NCBI GenBank assembly: GCA_046347635.1
Contig: JAXMFT010000003.1
Span: forward strand, 186,001 to 250,000
DNA length: 64,000 nt
Reading direction: 5' to 3'
Origin: JAGVSZ01 sp019137045
GTDB lineage: Bacteria > Pseudomonadota > Gammaproteobacteria > Burkholderiales > SG8-39
Within the stretch, counting starts at the first letter, position 1. Every line of letters begins with the position of its first letter. Under the pieces are notes generated by a model. That model had not been told where the DNA came from and searched no databases. It saw only the letters and a list, made by a program, of their open reading frames with translations. This document shows positions 55,151-63,447 of the stretch, piece by piece. Position numbers and translations under genes: made by a program.

Positions 55151-57517
55151 ATGAGCACCAATCTCATCGGTCAGGCGGTCAAGCGGCGCGAGGACTACCG
55201 TTTCCTCACCGGCGCCGGGCAGTACACCGACGACGTGCAGCTGCCCAACCAGACCTACGCGTGCTTCGTGCGCTCGCCGCACGCGCACGCGAAGATCAAG
55301 GCGATCCGCAAGGACGAGGCCGCGCGCGCCCCCGGCGTGGTCGCGATTTACACCGGCGAGGACATCGCCGCGGCCAAAGTCGGCGGGCTGCCCTGCGGCT
55401 GGCTCATCACCGACGTGAACGGCCAGCCGATGAAGGAGCCGCCGCACCCGGTGCTCGCGCAGGGCAAGGTGCGCTACGTCGGCGACCACGTGGCGATCGT
55501 GATCGCCGAGAGCTACGCCCAGGCGAAGGACGCCGCCGAGCGGGTGGAGGTCGACTACGAGGTGCTGCCGGCGGTGGTGGACGCGCTGGACGCGACGAAA
55601 AAGGGCGCCCCGGCGCTGCACGAGGCCGCGCCCGACAACACCTGCTACGTGTGGGCGCTCGGCGACAAGGCGGCGGTGGACAAGGCGTTCGCTTCCGCGG
55701 CGCACGTCACCACGCTCGAGTTCGTGAACAACCGGCTCATCCCGAACGCGATCGAGCCGCGCGCGGCCACCGGCGCGTACAGCCGCGCCGACGACAGCTA
55801 CACGCTGTACGTCGCGAGCCAGAACCCGCACGTCGAGCGGCTGCTGATGACCGCGTTCGTGCTCGGCCTGCCCGAGCACAAGGTGCGCGTGGTCGCGCCC
55901 GACGTCGGCGGCGGCTTCGGGTCGAAGATCTATCTGTACGCCGAGGACGTGGTCGTCACTTGGGCCGCGAAGCAGGTGAACCGGCCGGTCAAGTGGACCG
56001 CGGAGCGCACCGAGTCGTTCCAGTCCGACGCGCACGGCCGCGACCACCTGACCAGGGCGGAGCTCGCGCTCGACAAGAACGGCAAGTTCCTGGCGATGCG
56101 GGTGCACACCACGGCGAACCTGGGCGCGTACCTGTCCACGTTCGCCTCCTGCATCCCGACCATCCTGTACGCGACGCTGCTCGCCGGGCAGTACGCCACC
56201 CCGGCGATCTACTGCGAGGTGAAGGCGGTGTTCACCAACACCGCGCCGGTCGACGCGTACCGCGGCGCGGGGCGCCCCGAGGCGGCCTACGTCGTCGAGC
56301 GCCTGGTCGAGACCGCCGCGCGCGAGCTCAAGACCGACCCGGCCGAGCTGCGGCGGAAGAACTTCATCACCCAGTTCCCCTACCAGACGCCGGTCGCGCT
56401 CCTCTACGACACCGGCGACTTCAACGCGACGCTCACCGAAGCGCAGAGGCTCGCCGACGTCGAGGGCTACGCCGCGCGCAAGAAGGCCTCCGAGGCGAAG
56501 GGCCGGCTGCGCGGCCGCGGCTACGCCTGCTACATCGAGGCGTGCGGCATCGCGCCGTCGTCGGTCGCGGGGTCGCTCGGCGCGCGCGCGGGCCTGTTCG
56601 AGGCGGGCGAGGTGCGCGTGCACCCGACCGGCAAGGTGACGGTGTTCACCGGCTCGCACAGCCACGGCCAGGGGCACGAGACCACGTTCGCGCAGGTGGT
56701 CGCCTCGCGGCTCGGCATCCCGCTCGCGGACGTCGACATCGTGCACGGCGACACCTCGAAGGTCCTGTTCGGGATGGGGACGTACGGCTCGCGCTCGCTC
56801 GCGGTCGGCGGCACGGCGATCGTGAAGGCGCTGGACAAGGTGGTGAGCAAGGGCCGCAAGATCGCCGCCCACCTGCTCGAGGCCGCCGAGAGCGACATCG
56901 AGTTCAAGGACGGCTTCTTCCAGGTCGCCGGCACCGACAAGAAGAAGGCGTTCGCGGAGATCGCGCTGACTGCGTACGTGCCGCACAACTTCCCGCACGA
57001 CAAGCTCGAGCCCGGCCTGAACGAGAACGCGTTCTACGACCCCAGCAACTTCACCTTCCCGGCGGGGAGCTACGTCTGCGAGGTCGAGGTCGACCCCGAG
57101 ACCGGGCAGGTGGCGATCGACAAGTGGGTCGCGGTGGACGACTTCGGCAAGATCGTCAACCCGATGATCGTCGAGGGCCAGGTGCACGGCGGCCTGGTGC
57201 AGGGCATCGGCCAGGCGCTCACCGAGGGCTGCCGGTACGACCGGCAGACCGGGCAGCTGCTCACCGGCACGATGTCCGACTACGCCATGCCGCGCGCCGA
57301 CGACGTGCCGTCGTTCGTCGTGGGGACGAAGGAGACCCCGTGCACGCACAACCCGCTCGGCGTCAAGGGTTGCGGCGAGGCGGGCGCGATCGGCGCGCCG
57401 GCGGCGCTCATGAACGCGATCACCGACGCGCTCGGGATCAAGGACATGCCGATGCCGGCGAGCCCGCAGAACGTGTGGGCCGCGATCCAGGCGAACAAGG
57501 TCAAGAAGGCGGCTTGA
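55151..57517 (+). CDS. coxL: Form II CO-dehydrogenase-like molybdenum subunit (CoxL-like)
   Basis: Large catalytic subunit, 788 aa, binding the molybdopterin cofactor. The active-site loop is AYRGAGR at residues 369-375, the form II signature; true CO dehydrogenases of form I carry AYxCSFR. VKGCGEAGAIG near residue 740 contains the catalytic Glu. The N-terminus GQAVKRREDYRFLTGAGQYT is typical. Gene order S-L-M is also that of form II (form I is M-S-L). Its real substrate may be CO at low affinity or another aldehyde or N-heterocycle; the sequence does not decide. Confidence 0.9.
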   Translation: MSTNLIGQAVKRREDYRFLTGAGQYTDDVQLPNQTYACFVRSPHAHAKIKAIRKDEAARAPGVVAIYTGEDIAAAKVGGLPCGWLITDVNGQPMKEPPHPVLAQGKVRYVGDHVAIVIAESYAQAKDAAERVEVDYEVLPAVVDALDATKKGAPALHEAAPDNTCYVWALGDKAAVDKAFASAAHVTTLEFVNNRLIPNAIEPRAATGAYSRADDSYTLYVASQNPHVERLLMTAFVLGLPEHKVRVVAPDVGGGFGSKIYLYAEDVVVTWAAKQVNRPVKWTAERTESFQSDAHGRDHLTRAELALDKNGKFLAMRVHTTANLGAYLSTFASCIPTILYATLLAGQYATPAIYCEVKAVFTNTAPVDAYRGAGRPEAAYVVERLVETAARELKTDPAELRRKNFITQFPYQTPVALLYDTGDFNATLTEAQRLADVEGYAARKKASEAKGRLRGRGYACYIEACGIAPSSVAGSLGARAGLFEAGEVRVHPTGKVTVFTGSHSHGQGHETTFAQVVASRLGIPLADVDIVHGDTSKVLFGMGTYGSRSLAVGGTAIVKALDKVVSKGRKIAAHLLEAAESDIEFKDGFFQVAGTDKKKAFAEIALTAYVPHNFPHDKLEPGLNENAFYDPSNFTFPAGSYVCEVEVDPETGQVAIDKWVAVDDFGKIVNPMIVEGQVHGGLVQGIGQALTEGCRYDRQTGQLLTGTMSDYAMPRADDVPSFVVGTKETPCTHNPLGVKGCGEAGAIGAPAALMNAITDALGIKDMPMPASPQNVWAAIQANKVKKAA

Positions 57518-57529
57518 GGAGAGAGCACC

Positions 57530-58327
57530 ATGTACTCGTTCAACTACCAGAAGACGAAGTCCGTTGCCGACGCTGCCGCGGCGCTCGGGAAGAACGCGGA
57601 CGCCAAGCTCCTCGCCGGCGGCCAGTCGCTGCTCGCGGCGATGAAGCTGCGCCTGTCGCAGCCGGCCCAGCTCCTCGACCTCGGTGAGGTGGCGGAGCTG
57701 CGGGGCATCAAGGTGGACGCGGGCGCGGTAACGATCGGCGCGATGACGCGCCACGCCGAGGTGGCCTCGTCGGCCGACGTGAAGAAGGCCATCCCGGCGC
57801 TCGCCGCGCTCGCCGGCATGATCGGCGACCGCATGGTGCGCAACATGGGCACCCTCGGCGGCTCGGTCGCGAACAACGATCCGGCGGCGGATTACCCGGC
57901 CGCGGTGCTCGGGCTCAACGCCACCGTCGTCACCAACAAGCGCAAGATCGCGGCCGACGACTTCTTCAAGGGGATGTTCGAGACCGCGCTGCAGCCGGGC
58001 GAGATCATCACCGCGGTGTCGTTCCCGGTGCCGAAGCGCGCGGCGTACATGAAGTTCAAGAACCCGGCCTCGCGCTACGCGCTGGTGGGCGTCTTCGTCG
58101 CCGACACCGCGGGCGGGCCGCGCGTCGCGGTGACCGGCGCCGGGCCGGGCGTGTTCCGGCAGAAGGACATGGAGAAGGCGCTCGCCGGCAAGTTCGCCCC
58201 GGAGTCGGTGGCGAACGTCAAGCAGTCGGACAACGGGTTGAACTCCGACATCCATGCCTCGGCGGAGTACCGGGCCCACCTCGTGACGGTGATGGCGAAG
58301 CGGGCGGTGGCGGCGGCGCTGGGCTGA
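57530..58327 (+). CDS. coxM: Molybdenum hydroxylase FAD subunit (CoxM-like)
   Basis: A 265-residue FAD-binding protein of the xanthine dehydrogenase medium-subunit family. The FAD motifs are KLLAGGQSLLAAMKLRLSQP and MGTLGGSVANNDPAADYP. The C-terminal CO_deh_flav_C domain follows. The ATG at 57530 lies after GAGGAGAG, 12 bp after coxL. It completes the three-subunit enzyme and is followed by a terminator. Confidence 0.93.
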   Translation: MYSFNYQKTKSVADAAAALGKNADAKLLAGGQSLLAAMKLRLSQPAQLLDLGEVAELRGIKVDAGAVTIGAMTRHAEVASSADVKKAIPALAALAGMIGDRMVRNMGTLGGSVANNDPAADYPAAVLGLNATVVTNKRKIAADDFFKGMFETALQPGEIITAVSFPVPKRAAYMKFKNPASRYALVGVFVADTAGGPRVAVTGAGPGVFRQKDMEKALAGKFAPESVANVKQSDNGLNSDIHASAEYRAHLVTVMAKRAVAAALG

Positions 58328-58349
58328 GCCAGCCCGCGACGCGATGGAG

Positions 58350-58376
58350 CCCCCGCCCAGGCGGGGGTTTCTTTTT
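58350..58376 (+). terminator. Terminator after coxM
   Basis: An 8-bp GC stem (CCCCCGCC at 58350-58357 with 58360-58367) has a very short loop and is followed by TTTCTTTTT. It closes the coxSLM operon before the dehydrogenase gene. Confidence 0.8.
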
Positions 58377-58392
58377 CCGGAGCCGGCACCGC

Positions 58393-59385
58393 ATGGCGAA
58401 GATCTTTCTCACCCACCCGCCCGAGGCGCTCGCCAACTACTACGGGGACCGCGCCGTGGCCGGGCTGAAAGCACTGGGCGAGCTGCGCTTGAACGCCGCC
58501 GGGCGCGAGCTTTCGCAGGCGGAGCTCGCTGCGGCGGCGGGCGGCTGCGAGGTCATCGTCTCGTATCGACAGACGCCGGGCACGGCGGAGCTCTTTCGCT
58601 CGTGCCCCGGCCTCGTGGCGTTCGTGCGCTGCGCGATCGACATCCGCAACGTGGACGTCGCGGCGGCGAGCGCCGAAGGAATTCTGGTCACGCAGGCGAG
58701 CGCCGGGTTCGTCGCGTCGGTGAGCGAATGGGTGATCGGCGCGATGGTCGACCTCGGGCGGAACCTGACGGCGTCGACCCTGAGCTACCGCGCGGGAGAG
58801 GTCCCGAAGGCGCCGATGGGCCGCCAGCTCGAGGGCTCGACGCTCGCCATCCTCGGCTACGGCCAGATCGGGCAACGGCTCGCGGCGCTCGCCGTCGCGC
58901 TCAAGATGCGCGTGCTCGTCTACGACCCGTACAAGAGCGTCGGGAACCGCGGCGTGGAGCAGTGCGACCTGCCGCGGGCCCTCGCGGAGTCGGACTTCGT
59001 CGCGTGCCTGGTGGTCGCCAACGAGGCAACCGAGAACCTGATGAATGCCGCGGCGTTCGCGCAGATGAAGCGGGGCGCGTACTTCATCAACGCGTCGCGC
59101 GGAAACCTCGTGGACGAGTCGGCGCTGCGCGCCGCGCTCGATTCCGGCCACCTCGCCGGCTGCGCGCTGGACGTCGGACGCGCGCCCGACCAGATGCCGA
59201 GCCCCGAGCTCGCGCGCCATCCGAGGGTCGTCGCCACACCCCACTCCGCCGGCCTGACGCTCCCTGCGGTCGAGCACCAGGCGCTCGAGACGGTCGCGCA
59301 GGTGGCGGAGATCGTACGCGGGCGCGCACCCAAGGGATCGGTGAATGCCGACCGCGCGACGCGGCTCGCGCGGTTGAACGGCTAG
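58393..59385 (+). CDS. D-2-hydroxyacid dehydrogenase-like protein
   Basis: A 330-residue NAD(P)-binding protein of the D-isomer 2-hydroxyacid dehydrogenase family. The dinucleotide motif is LAILGYGQIGQRLA. The catalytic Arg is in NASRGNLVDE (residue 236) and the His in TPHSAG (residue 284). The segment between them, ALDVGRAPDQMPSPE, lacks the usual Glu-rich DVFEEEP-like block, so the catalytic Glu is not obvious. Activity as a classical dehydrogenase is therefore unsure. Promoter and substrate unknown; a terminator separates it from coxM. Confidence 0.82.
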   Translation: MAKIFLTHPPEALANYYGDRAVAGLKALGELRLNAAGRELSQAELAAAAGGCEVIVSYRQTPGTAELFRSCPGLVAFVRCAIDIRNVDVAAASAEGILVTQASAGFVASVSEWVIGAMVDLGRNLTASTLSYRAGEVPKAPMGRQLEGSTLAILGYGQIGQRLAALAVALKMRVLVYDPYKSVGNRGVEQCDLPRALAESDFVACLVVANEATENLMNAAAFAQMKRGAYFINASRGNLVDESALRAALDSGHLAGCALDVGRAPDQMPSPELARHPRVVATPHSAGLTLPAVEHQALETVAQVAEIVRGRAPKGSVNADRATRLARLNG

Positions 59386-59493
59386 CTGCGGCGAGCGCCT
59401 GCGGCCGCCCCGCTTCGCCACCGTGTCGTCGCGGGACGCGACGATCACGACGAAGCGCGGCGGGGAAGTGCCGGATCGTGATCCGGTCGTCCG

Positions 59494-61467
59494 CTATGCC
59501 GGAATCTTGAGCCGGCTCTTGATGATCTTGCGCGTCGGCGTGAGCGGCATCTCGGGCGTGATCACCAGCCGCTCGGGCAGCTTGGTCTTGGCGATGTTGT
59601 GCTGCACGAGAAAGTCCACCACCTCTTGCAGCGAGAGCGAATCCGCGCCCGGGCGCAGGCTCACGAAGCAGCACGCACGCTCGCCCAGCACGGGGTCAGG
59701 CATCGGCACGATTGCCGACTGGAGAATCTTCGGATGGGAATCGAGCAAGTCTTCGACGTCGCGCGGATTGAACTTGACGCCACCGCGGTTGATGATGTCC
59801 TTGTTGCGTCCGGTGATGGCGACGTTGCCCGCGGCGTCGATCCGCGCCAGATCACCGGTCCGATACCAGCGGTCGGCCGTGAACGCCGACCGATTGGCGT
59901 CGTCGTTGTCGAAGAACCCCGGGAACAGCGAGCAGCCCCGCACCTGCAGTTCGCCTTCCTCGTTCGTCGCACAGGGCCTACCGTCGGCTGCGAGGACTCG
60001 CACCTCGGTGCCGGGGCTCGGCCGTCCCGCGCTTTCGGCTGCGACGTCGAGCGCATCGCCCGGCCGCGTGTAGAGCGCCCCTTGAGTTTCCGTCATGCCC
60101 CAGAGCTGCGTCACCGCACAGTCAGGCAGCTTCGCTTGGAGCCACCGCATGAGCTCCGGCGGGCACGCGCTCCCCGACAGGATGACCAACCGCAGCGAGC
60201 CGAAGTCGTGCTTCTCGAACAATCCCTGCGCCCGGCAGGCGGCAAGGTGCGCCGGGCCGGCCCACAGGCCCGTAGGCCGCTCGCGCTCGATCGTGAGCGC
60301 GAGTTCCGGCGGAGAAAACACGGGAAGGAGCACCGCAGCCGCGCCCGCCGACCAGGCGACGTGGAGGCTGTAGAGTCCGAACAGGTGCGAAAAAGGCGCG
60401 GCCGACAGGACCCGAGCGGCGCTCGTGACACCGTGTTCCGTCGTGCCCAGGCGTGCGTTCGACAGCATCGTGTGATAGCTGTGCGGAACCGCCTTGGGTG
60501 CCGAGGTCGTTCCGGAGGTGTACAGGAGCAGGAAGGGATCGCTCGCCGCCGGGGCCGGCTCGGACCGCACGTCGAGCGGCGGCGATGCTTCGATCAGCTC
60601 GGCAAGGGATAGCGTGCCTCCGATCTTTTCGCCGAAAGCGATCACGGTCTTCAGCGTGGGGATCGACGCCTTCATCGAGCAATACGCCTCCGCCGGGGAC
60701 CAGTCCTTGCCCCGAGCGAGACAGATCGCCGCGGACGCACGCGCGTGCGAGAGCAGCGAGGCGAGCTCGCTGTCCCGATAGGCCAGATGAATCGGGCACA
60801 TGACGGCACCGAGTCGGCAGATCGCCAGGTATGCGAGCACGAACTCGACCACGTTGGGCAACTGCACCGCGACCACCTCGCCCTTCGCAACCCCGGCGAA
60901 TCGCAGGCCGTGCGCCAGCCGCGCGGCGCGGTCCGCGAGCTCGCGCCAGGATATCGTGACCGCGCCGTGGATCAGCGCTGGCGCTGCGGGCCGTTCTTCG
61001 GCATGGCGCGCGATCCACGCGCTGAGCGTGTCGTCTCCGCGCCACCAGCCGCGCCCGAGATACTCGCTCACCCGCTGCGGCTCGAACCCCATTGCGGCGC
61101 GCAGACGCAAGGCGTCCGGGCTGAAACGGAAGCGATCCTCGAGGCGCGTCACCTTCTCCGCACGAAAGCGCCGGCCGCCGCCCAGGTCGAGCAGGTACGC
61201 CTGCCGTCCGGTCTGCAGCCGCCTGGATTCCTCGGTGTTGCGAATGAACATGACCTGCTCGCGGGTGAGGCCGATCCGCTCCGCGATCTGCGCGTCGGTT
61301 AGCCCCATCGCCTCGCGCTGGCGCTCGATCTCGGCGAAGTCGAGCGTGCGCACCGGATCGCCCTCACGCACCTGAAGGTTGTGGCTCATCCCGAACACGA
61401 CTTCGCCGAACGCCCGAATCAGCTCGTCGGTGATGCCGATCTGGTCACGCGTCAAGCCCCGCGCCAT
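59494..61467 (-). CDS. AMP-forming acyl-CoA ligase with HTH-like N-terminal extension
   Basis: A 657-residue acid-CoA ligase. The ligase part begins near residue 145. It has the ATP loop YTSGTTSAPKAVPHS (from residue 316), GMTETQGALY, YRTGDLARID and GRNKDIINRGGVKFNPRDVE. The C-terminal TRKIIKSRLK has the catalytic Lys. The first 140 residues are not part of the usual ligase. They include LTDAQIAERIGLTREQVMFI (residues 56-75), which reads like a helix-turn-helix. The ATG at 61467 begins this extension; a still longer frame upstream overlaps the next gene and is rejected. Substrate unknown; no exact subfamily is claimed. Five bases separate it from the Fe-S gene. Confidence 0.88.
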   Translation of the reverse strand: MARGLTRDQIGITDELIRAFGEVVFGMSHNLQVREGDPVRTLDFAEIERQREAMGLTDAQIAERIGLTREQVMFIRNTEESRRLQTGRQAYLLDLGGGRRFRAEKVTRLEDRFRFSPDALRLRAAMGFEPQRVSEYLGRGWWRGDDTLSAWIARHAEERPAAPALIHGAVTISWRELADRAARLAHGLRFAGVAKGEVVAVQLPNVVEFVLAYLAICRLGAVMCPIHLAYRDSELASLLSHARASAAICLARGKDWSPAEAYCSMKASIPTLKTVIAFGEKIGGTLSLAELIEASPPLDVRSEPAPAASDPFLLLYTSGTTSAPKAVPHSYHTMLSNARLGTTEHGVTSAARVLSAAPFSHLFGLYSLHVAWSAGAAAVLLPVFSPPELALTIERERPTGLWAGPAHLAACRAQGLFEKHDFGSLRLVILSGSACPPELMRWLQAKLPDCAVTQLWGMTETQGALYTRPGDALDVAAESAGRPSPGTEVRVLAADGRPCATNEEGELQVRGCSLFPGFFDNDDANRSAFTADRWYRTGDLARIDAAGNVAITGRNKDIINRGGVKFNPRDVEDLLDSHPKILQSAIVPMPDPVLGERACCFVSLRPGADSLSLQEVVDFLVQHNIAKTKLPERLVITPEMPLTPTRKIIKSRLKIPA

Positions 61468-61471
61468 GGCC

Positions 61472-62416
61472 TCAGCCCTCCCCCGCCTGCGGAGCGCGGG
61501 TCGCGGCCCGCAGCGATTCGGTTCGGCTGATCGGGTCGGCCTGCGGCGCCTGGGTCGCGAGAGGACAGACGCGCATGCATTCGAAGCACTGCGCAAACCA
61601 CGCCCCCGATCCGGCCGAGACCTTGTACCAGAGCATCTTCCGGTCCGGATCGAGCAACCCTTCCGCGCCGCGGGAGCGTACTTCGTCGCGCACCGCCTCG
61701 GCGAGCATCTTGGGAACGGTCTCGTACTCCTGTGTGAACTCCGCGCACGCGGCCATGTCGTAGCGCATCCGCTTCTGCCTGCCCCGGTCGTCGACTTCGC
61801 CGGCGAGGCACTGCGCCGGGCAGAACTTCATGCAGGGCGTCCGCCCGGTCGCGCGATACAGCGACACGCAGGAAGGGGCCGGGCAGGGGTTGTCCTTCAT
61901 GGGCGCGTCCGGCGGCAACGCGAGCTCGGTGAACACCGACGCGTAATACATGAATCCGAACTCCGGATGCAGCAGGATGTCGCCGGCAAAGGAGCGCGCA
62001 CCGATGCCTGCGATCTCCGCGTGCAGCTTCAGGCTCTGCAGCGGTACGCGTGGTCCGCCCTCCGGATCCAGGTCCGGCGGCACGTAGGCCGAAGGCACGC
62101 CGAATTTCTGCTCGATGAAGAATGCGCAGCCATAGGCGACCGAGTACGCGCGCACCTCGGTCGAGCCCGAATACGCCATGGCCTTCGCCGGGAGCTGCCA
62201 GGCGCCGCGGGTCTGACCGCCCACCCCGAGCGAGATGACCGATTTCACGCGCGGCATCAGGTCCGTGGGTCGGTGGCCCGGGGGCGCGATGCGCTCCAGC
62301 ACTGCGAGATCGGCGACGCCAACCGCAAGCGCGCCGCGCCGCTTGCAGTAGTCGACGATCGCCTGCTTAGCCGCCGCCGGATCGACCGGCGCGGCGCCCT
62401 CGCCCGGATGTCTCAT
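61472..62416 (-). CDS. Double [4Fe-4S] QueG/reductive-dehalogenase-type protein (first of three)
   Basis: A 314-residue cytoplasmic iron-sulfur protein. SVISLGVGGQTRGAW and HAEIAGIGARSFAGDILLHP match the core of the QueG/RdhA family. The cluster ligands are in NPCPAPSCVS followed by PCMKFCPAQC, and CFECMRVCPL near the C-terminus, suggesting two [4Fe-4S] clusters. No twin-arginine signal, so not a respiratory dehalogenase. The ATG at 62416 is well placed. Unlike QueG there is no C-terminal HEAT extension visible. Function unknown; cotranscribed with two homologues and the ligase. Confidence 0.8.
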   Translation of the reverse strand: MRHPGEGAAPVDPAAAKQAIVDYCKRRGALAVGVADLAVLERIAPPGHRPTDLMPRVKSVISLGVGGQTRGAWQLPAKAMAYSGSTEVRAYSVAYGCAFFIEQKFGVPSAYVPPDLDPEGGPRVPLQSLKLHAEIAGIGARSFAGDILLHPEFGFMYYASVFTELALPPDAPMKDNPCPAPSCVSLYRATGRTPCMKFCPAQCLAGEVDDRGRQKRMRYDMAACAEFTQEYETVPKMLAEAVRDEVRSRGAEGLLDPDRKMLWYKVSAGSGAWFAQCFECMRVCPLATQAPQADPISRTESLRAATRAPQAGEG

Positions 62417-62479
62417 ATCGCCTCTTCCGCGTTCACGCGCTGCGCAGGGCGGTGGCCCTCGACTTGGGAGCGGGCGCGC

Positions 62480-63445
62480 TCAAACGTGCCGCCGCCACTG
62501 CGGGCCGACCGGTTTCACAGCAATGGATCCTCGCTCGCGACCAAGCGTGACGCCGGCAGGGAAGTCGTCCCGGCGGTGCGGCGAGGCCTGGACGGCGGCC
62601 GCATCCTCGCCCACCGGGCAGACATGCAGGCACTCCATGCAGCCGGTGAACGCGCCCTGGCGCAGCACCGCGAGTCCTTGCCAGAGCTCACGGGTCGCTG
62701 CGCTGTCGACGAGTTGCTCCCGCTCCTCGCCGTGCGCGGCGAAGAGCGCCTTGAAGTGATCGACGAAAGCATCGGGACCGAAGGGATGCGCGCTCTTCAG
62801 GCACGCGGCCGCGTCGATTCCGCGCACCGCGGCGAGATCCGCGCCCGCGGCGGCGCGCAGCGGGATCGCCTTCTCGGGGCAGATCGCAGCGCAGCGGCCG
62901 CAAGCCTCGAGCCCGAGGCACAGCTCGGTCGCGAGCGGCGAATCGTGCTCGAGCGCGAGGTTGGTGAGCAGCCCTCCGAAATAGACGCGCGGGCCGTATT
63001 GAGGGGTGAGCACGGCGTTGTTCAGCCCCCACGTGCCCAGTCCCGCTTCGACCGCGGCGGCGCGCAGCAGGCGTGAACCCTGTCCGGCCGGCGTGTTGCC
63101 CGCAGCGCTCGTCTCGCGCGTGAAATCGACGAACAGCGCGGGCAGGAGCGCGGCCATCGCGCCGCTGCGTTCCAGCCAATAGCCGAGCTCCCTTCCGGCG
63201 GTCTCCATGACCTGGGCGAGCTGGCCGCAAGAGAAGTGCTTCTGCCGCCGGTCGAGCGCCCCGCTCACGCCGTTCGGGATGTGCTTGCCGAGCACGAGCA
63301 GCGTCTTCAGCGTCGTGGAGACCGCCCCCGGCCGGTCTTCCGCCGGCAGCGTCGCATCCAGACGGTCGGTGCTCGCGAATCCCACCAGGTCGAATCCGCA
63401 CTCGCGCGCGCGCGCCAGAACGCTCTCCTTGGTCAGCGCCGCCAC
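62480..63445 (-). CDS. Double [4Fe-4S] QueG/reductive-dehalogenase-type protein (second of three)
   Basis: A 321-residue protein with the same core as its neighbours. The N-terminus is ARECGFDLVGFASTDRL. The cobalamin-type region AGLGTWGLNNAVLTPQYG leads to the Fe-S motifs LEACGRCAAICPEKAIP and TGCMECLHVCPVGED. A GTG at 63445, with GGAG 8 bp upstream and 2 bp after the previous stop, is the start; no ATG fits. It is clearly homologous to the third protein. QueG reduces epoxyqueuosine, but three such proteins together suggest another reaction. Whether it binds a corrinoid cannot be shown. Confidence 0.8.
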   Translation of the reverse strand: MAALTKESVLARARECGFDLVGFASTDRLDATLPAEDRPGAVSTTLKTLLVLGKHIPNGVSGALDRRQKHFSCGQLAQVMETAGRELGYWLERSGAMAALLPALFVDFTRETSAAGNTPAGQGSRLLRAAAVEAGLGTWGLNNAVLTPQYGPRVYFGGLLTNLALEHDSPLATELCLGLEACGRCAAICPEKAIPLRAAAGADLAAVRGIDAAACLKSAHPFGPDAFVDHFKALFAAHGEEREQLVDSAATRELWQGLAVLRQGAFTGCMECLHVCPVGEDAAAVQASPHRRDDFPAGVTLGRERGSIAVKPVGPQWRRHV

Positions 63446-63447
63446 GT

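Noticed and set aside
59494..61596. 700-residue version of the ligase
   Set aside because: The extra 43 residues are Arg-rich and overlap the upstream Fe-S gene; the ATG at 61467 is a natural start.
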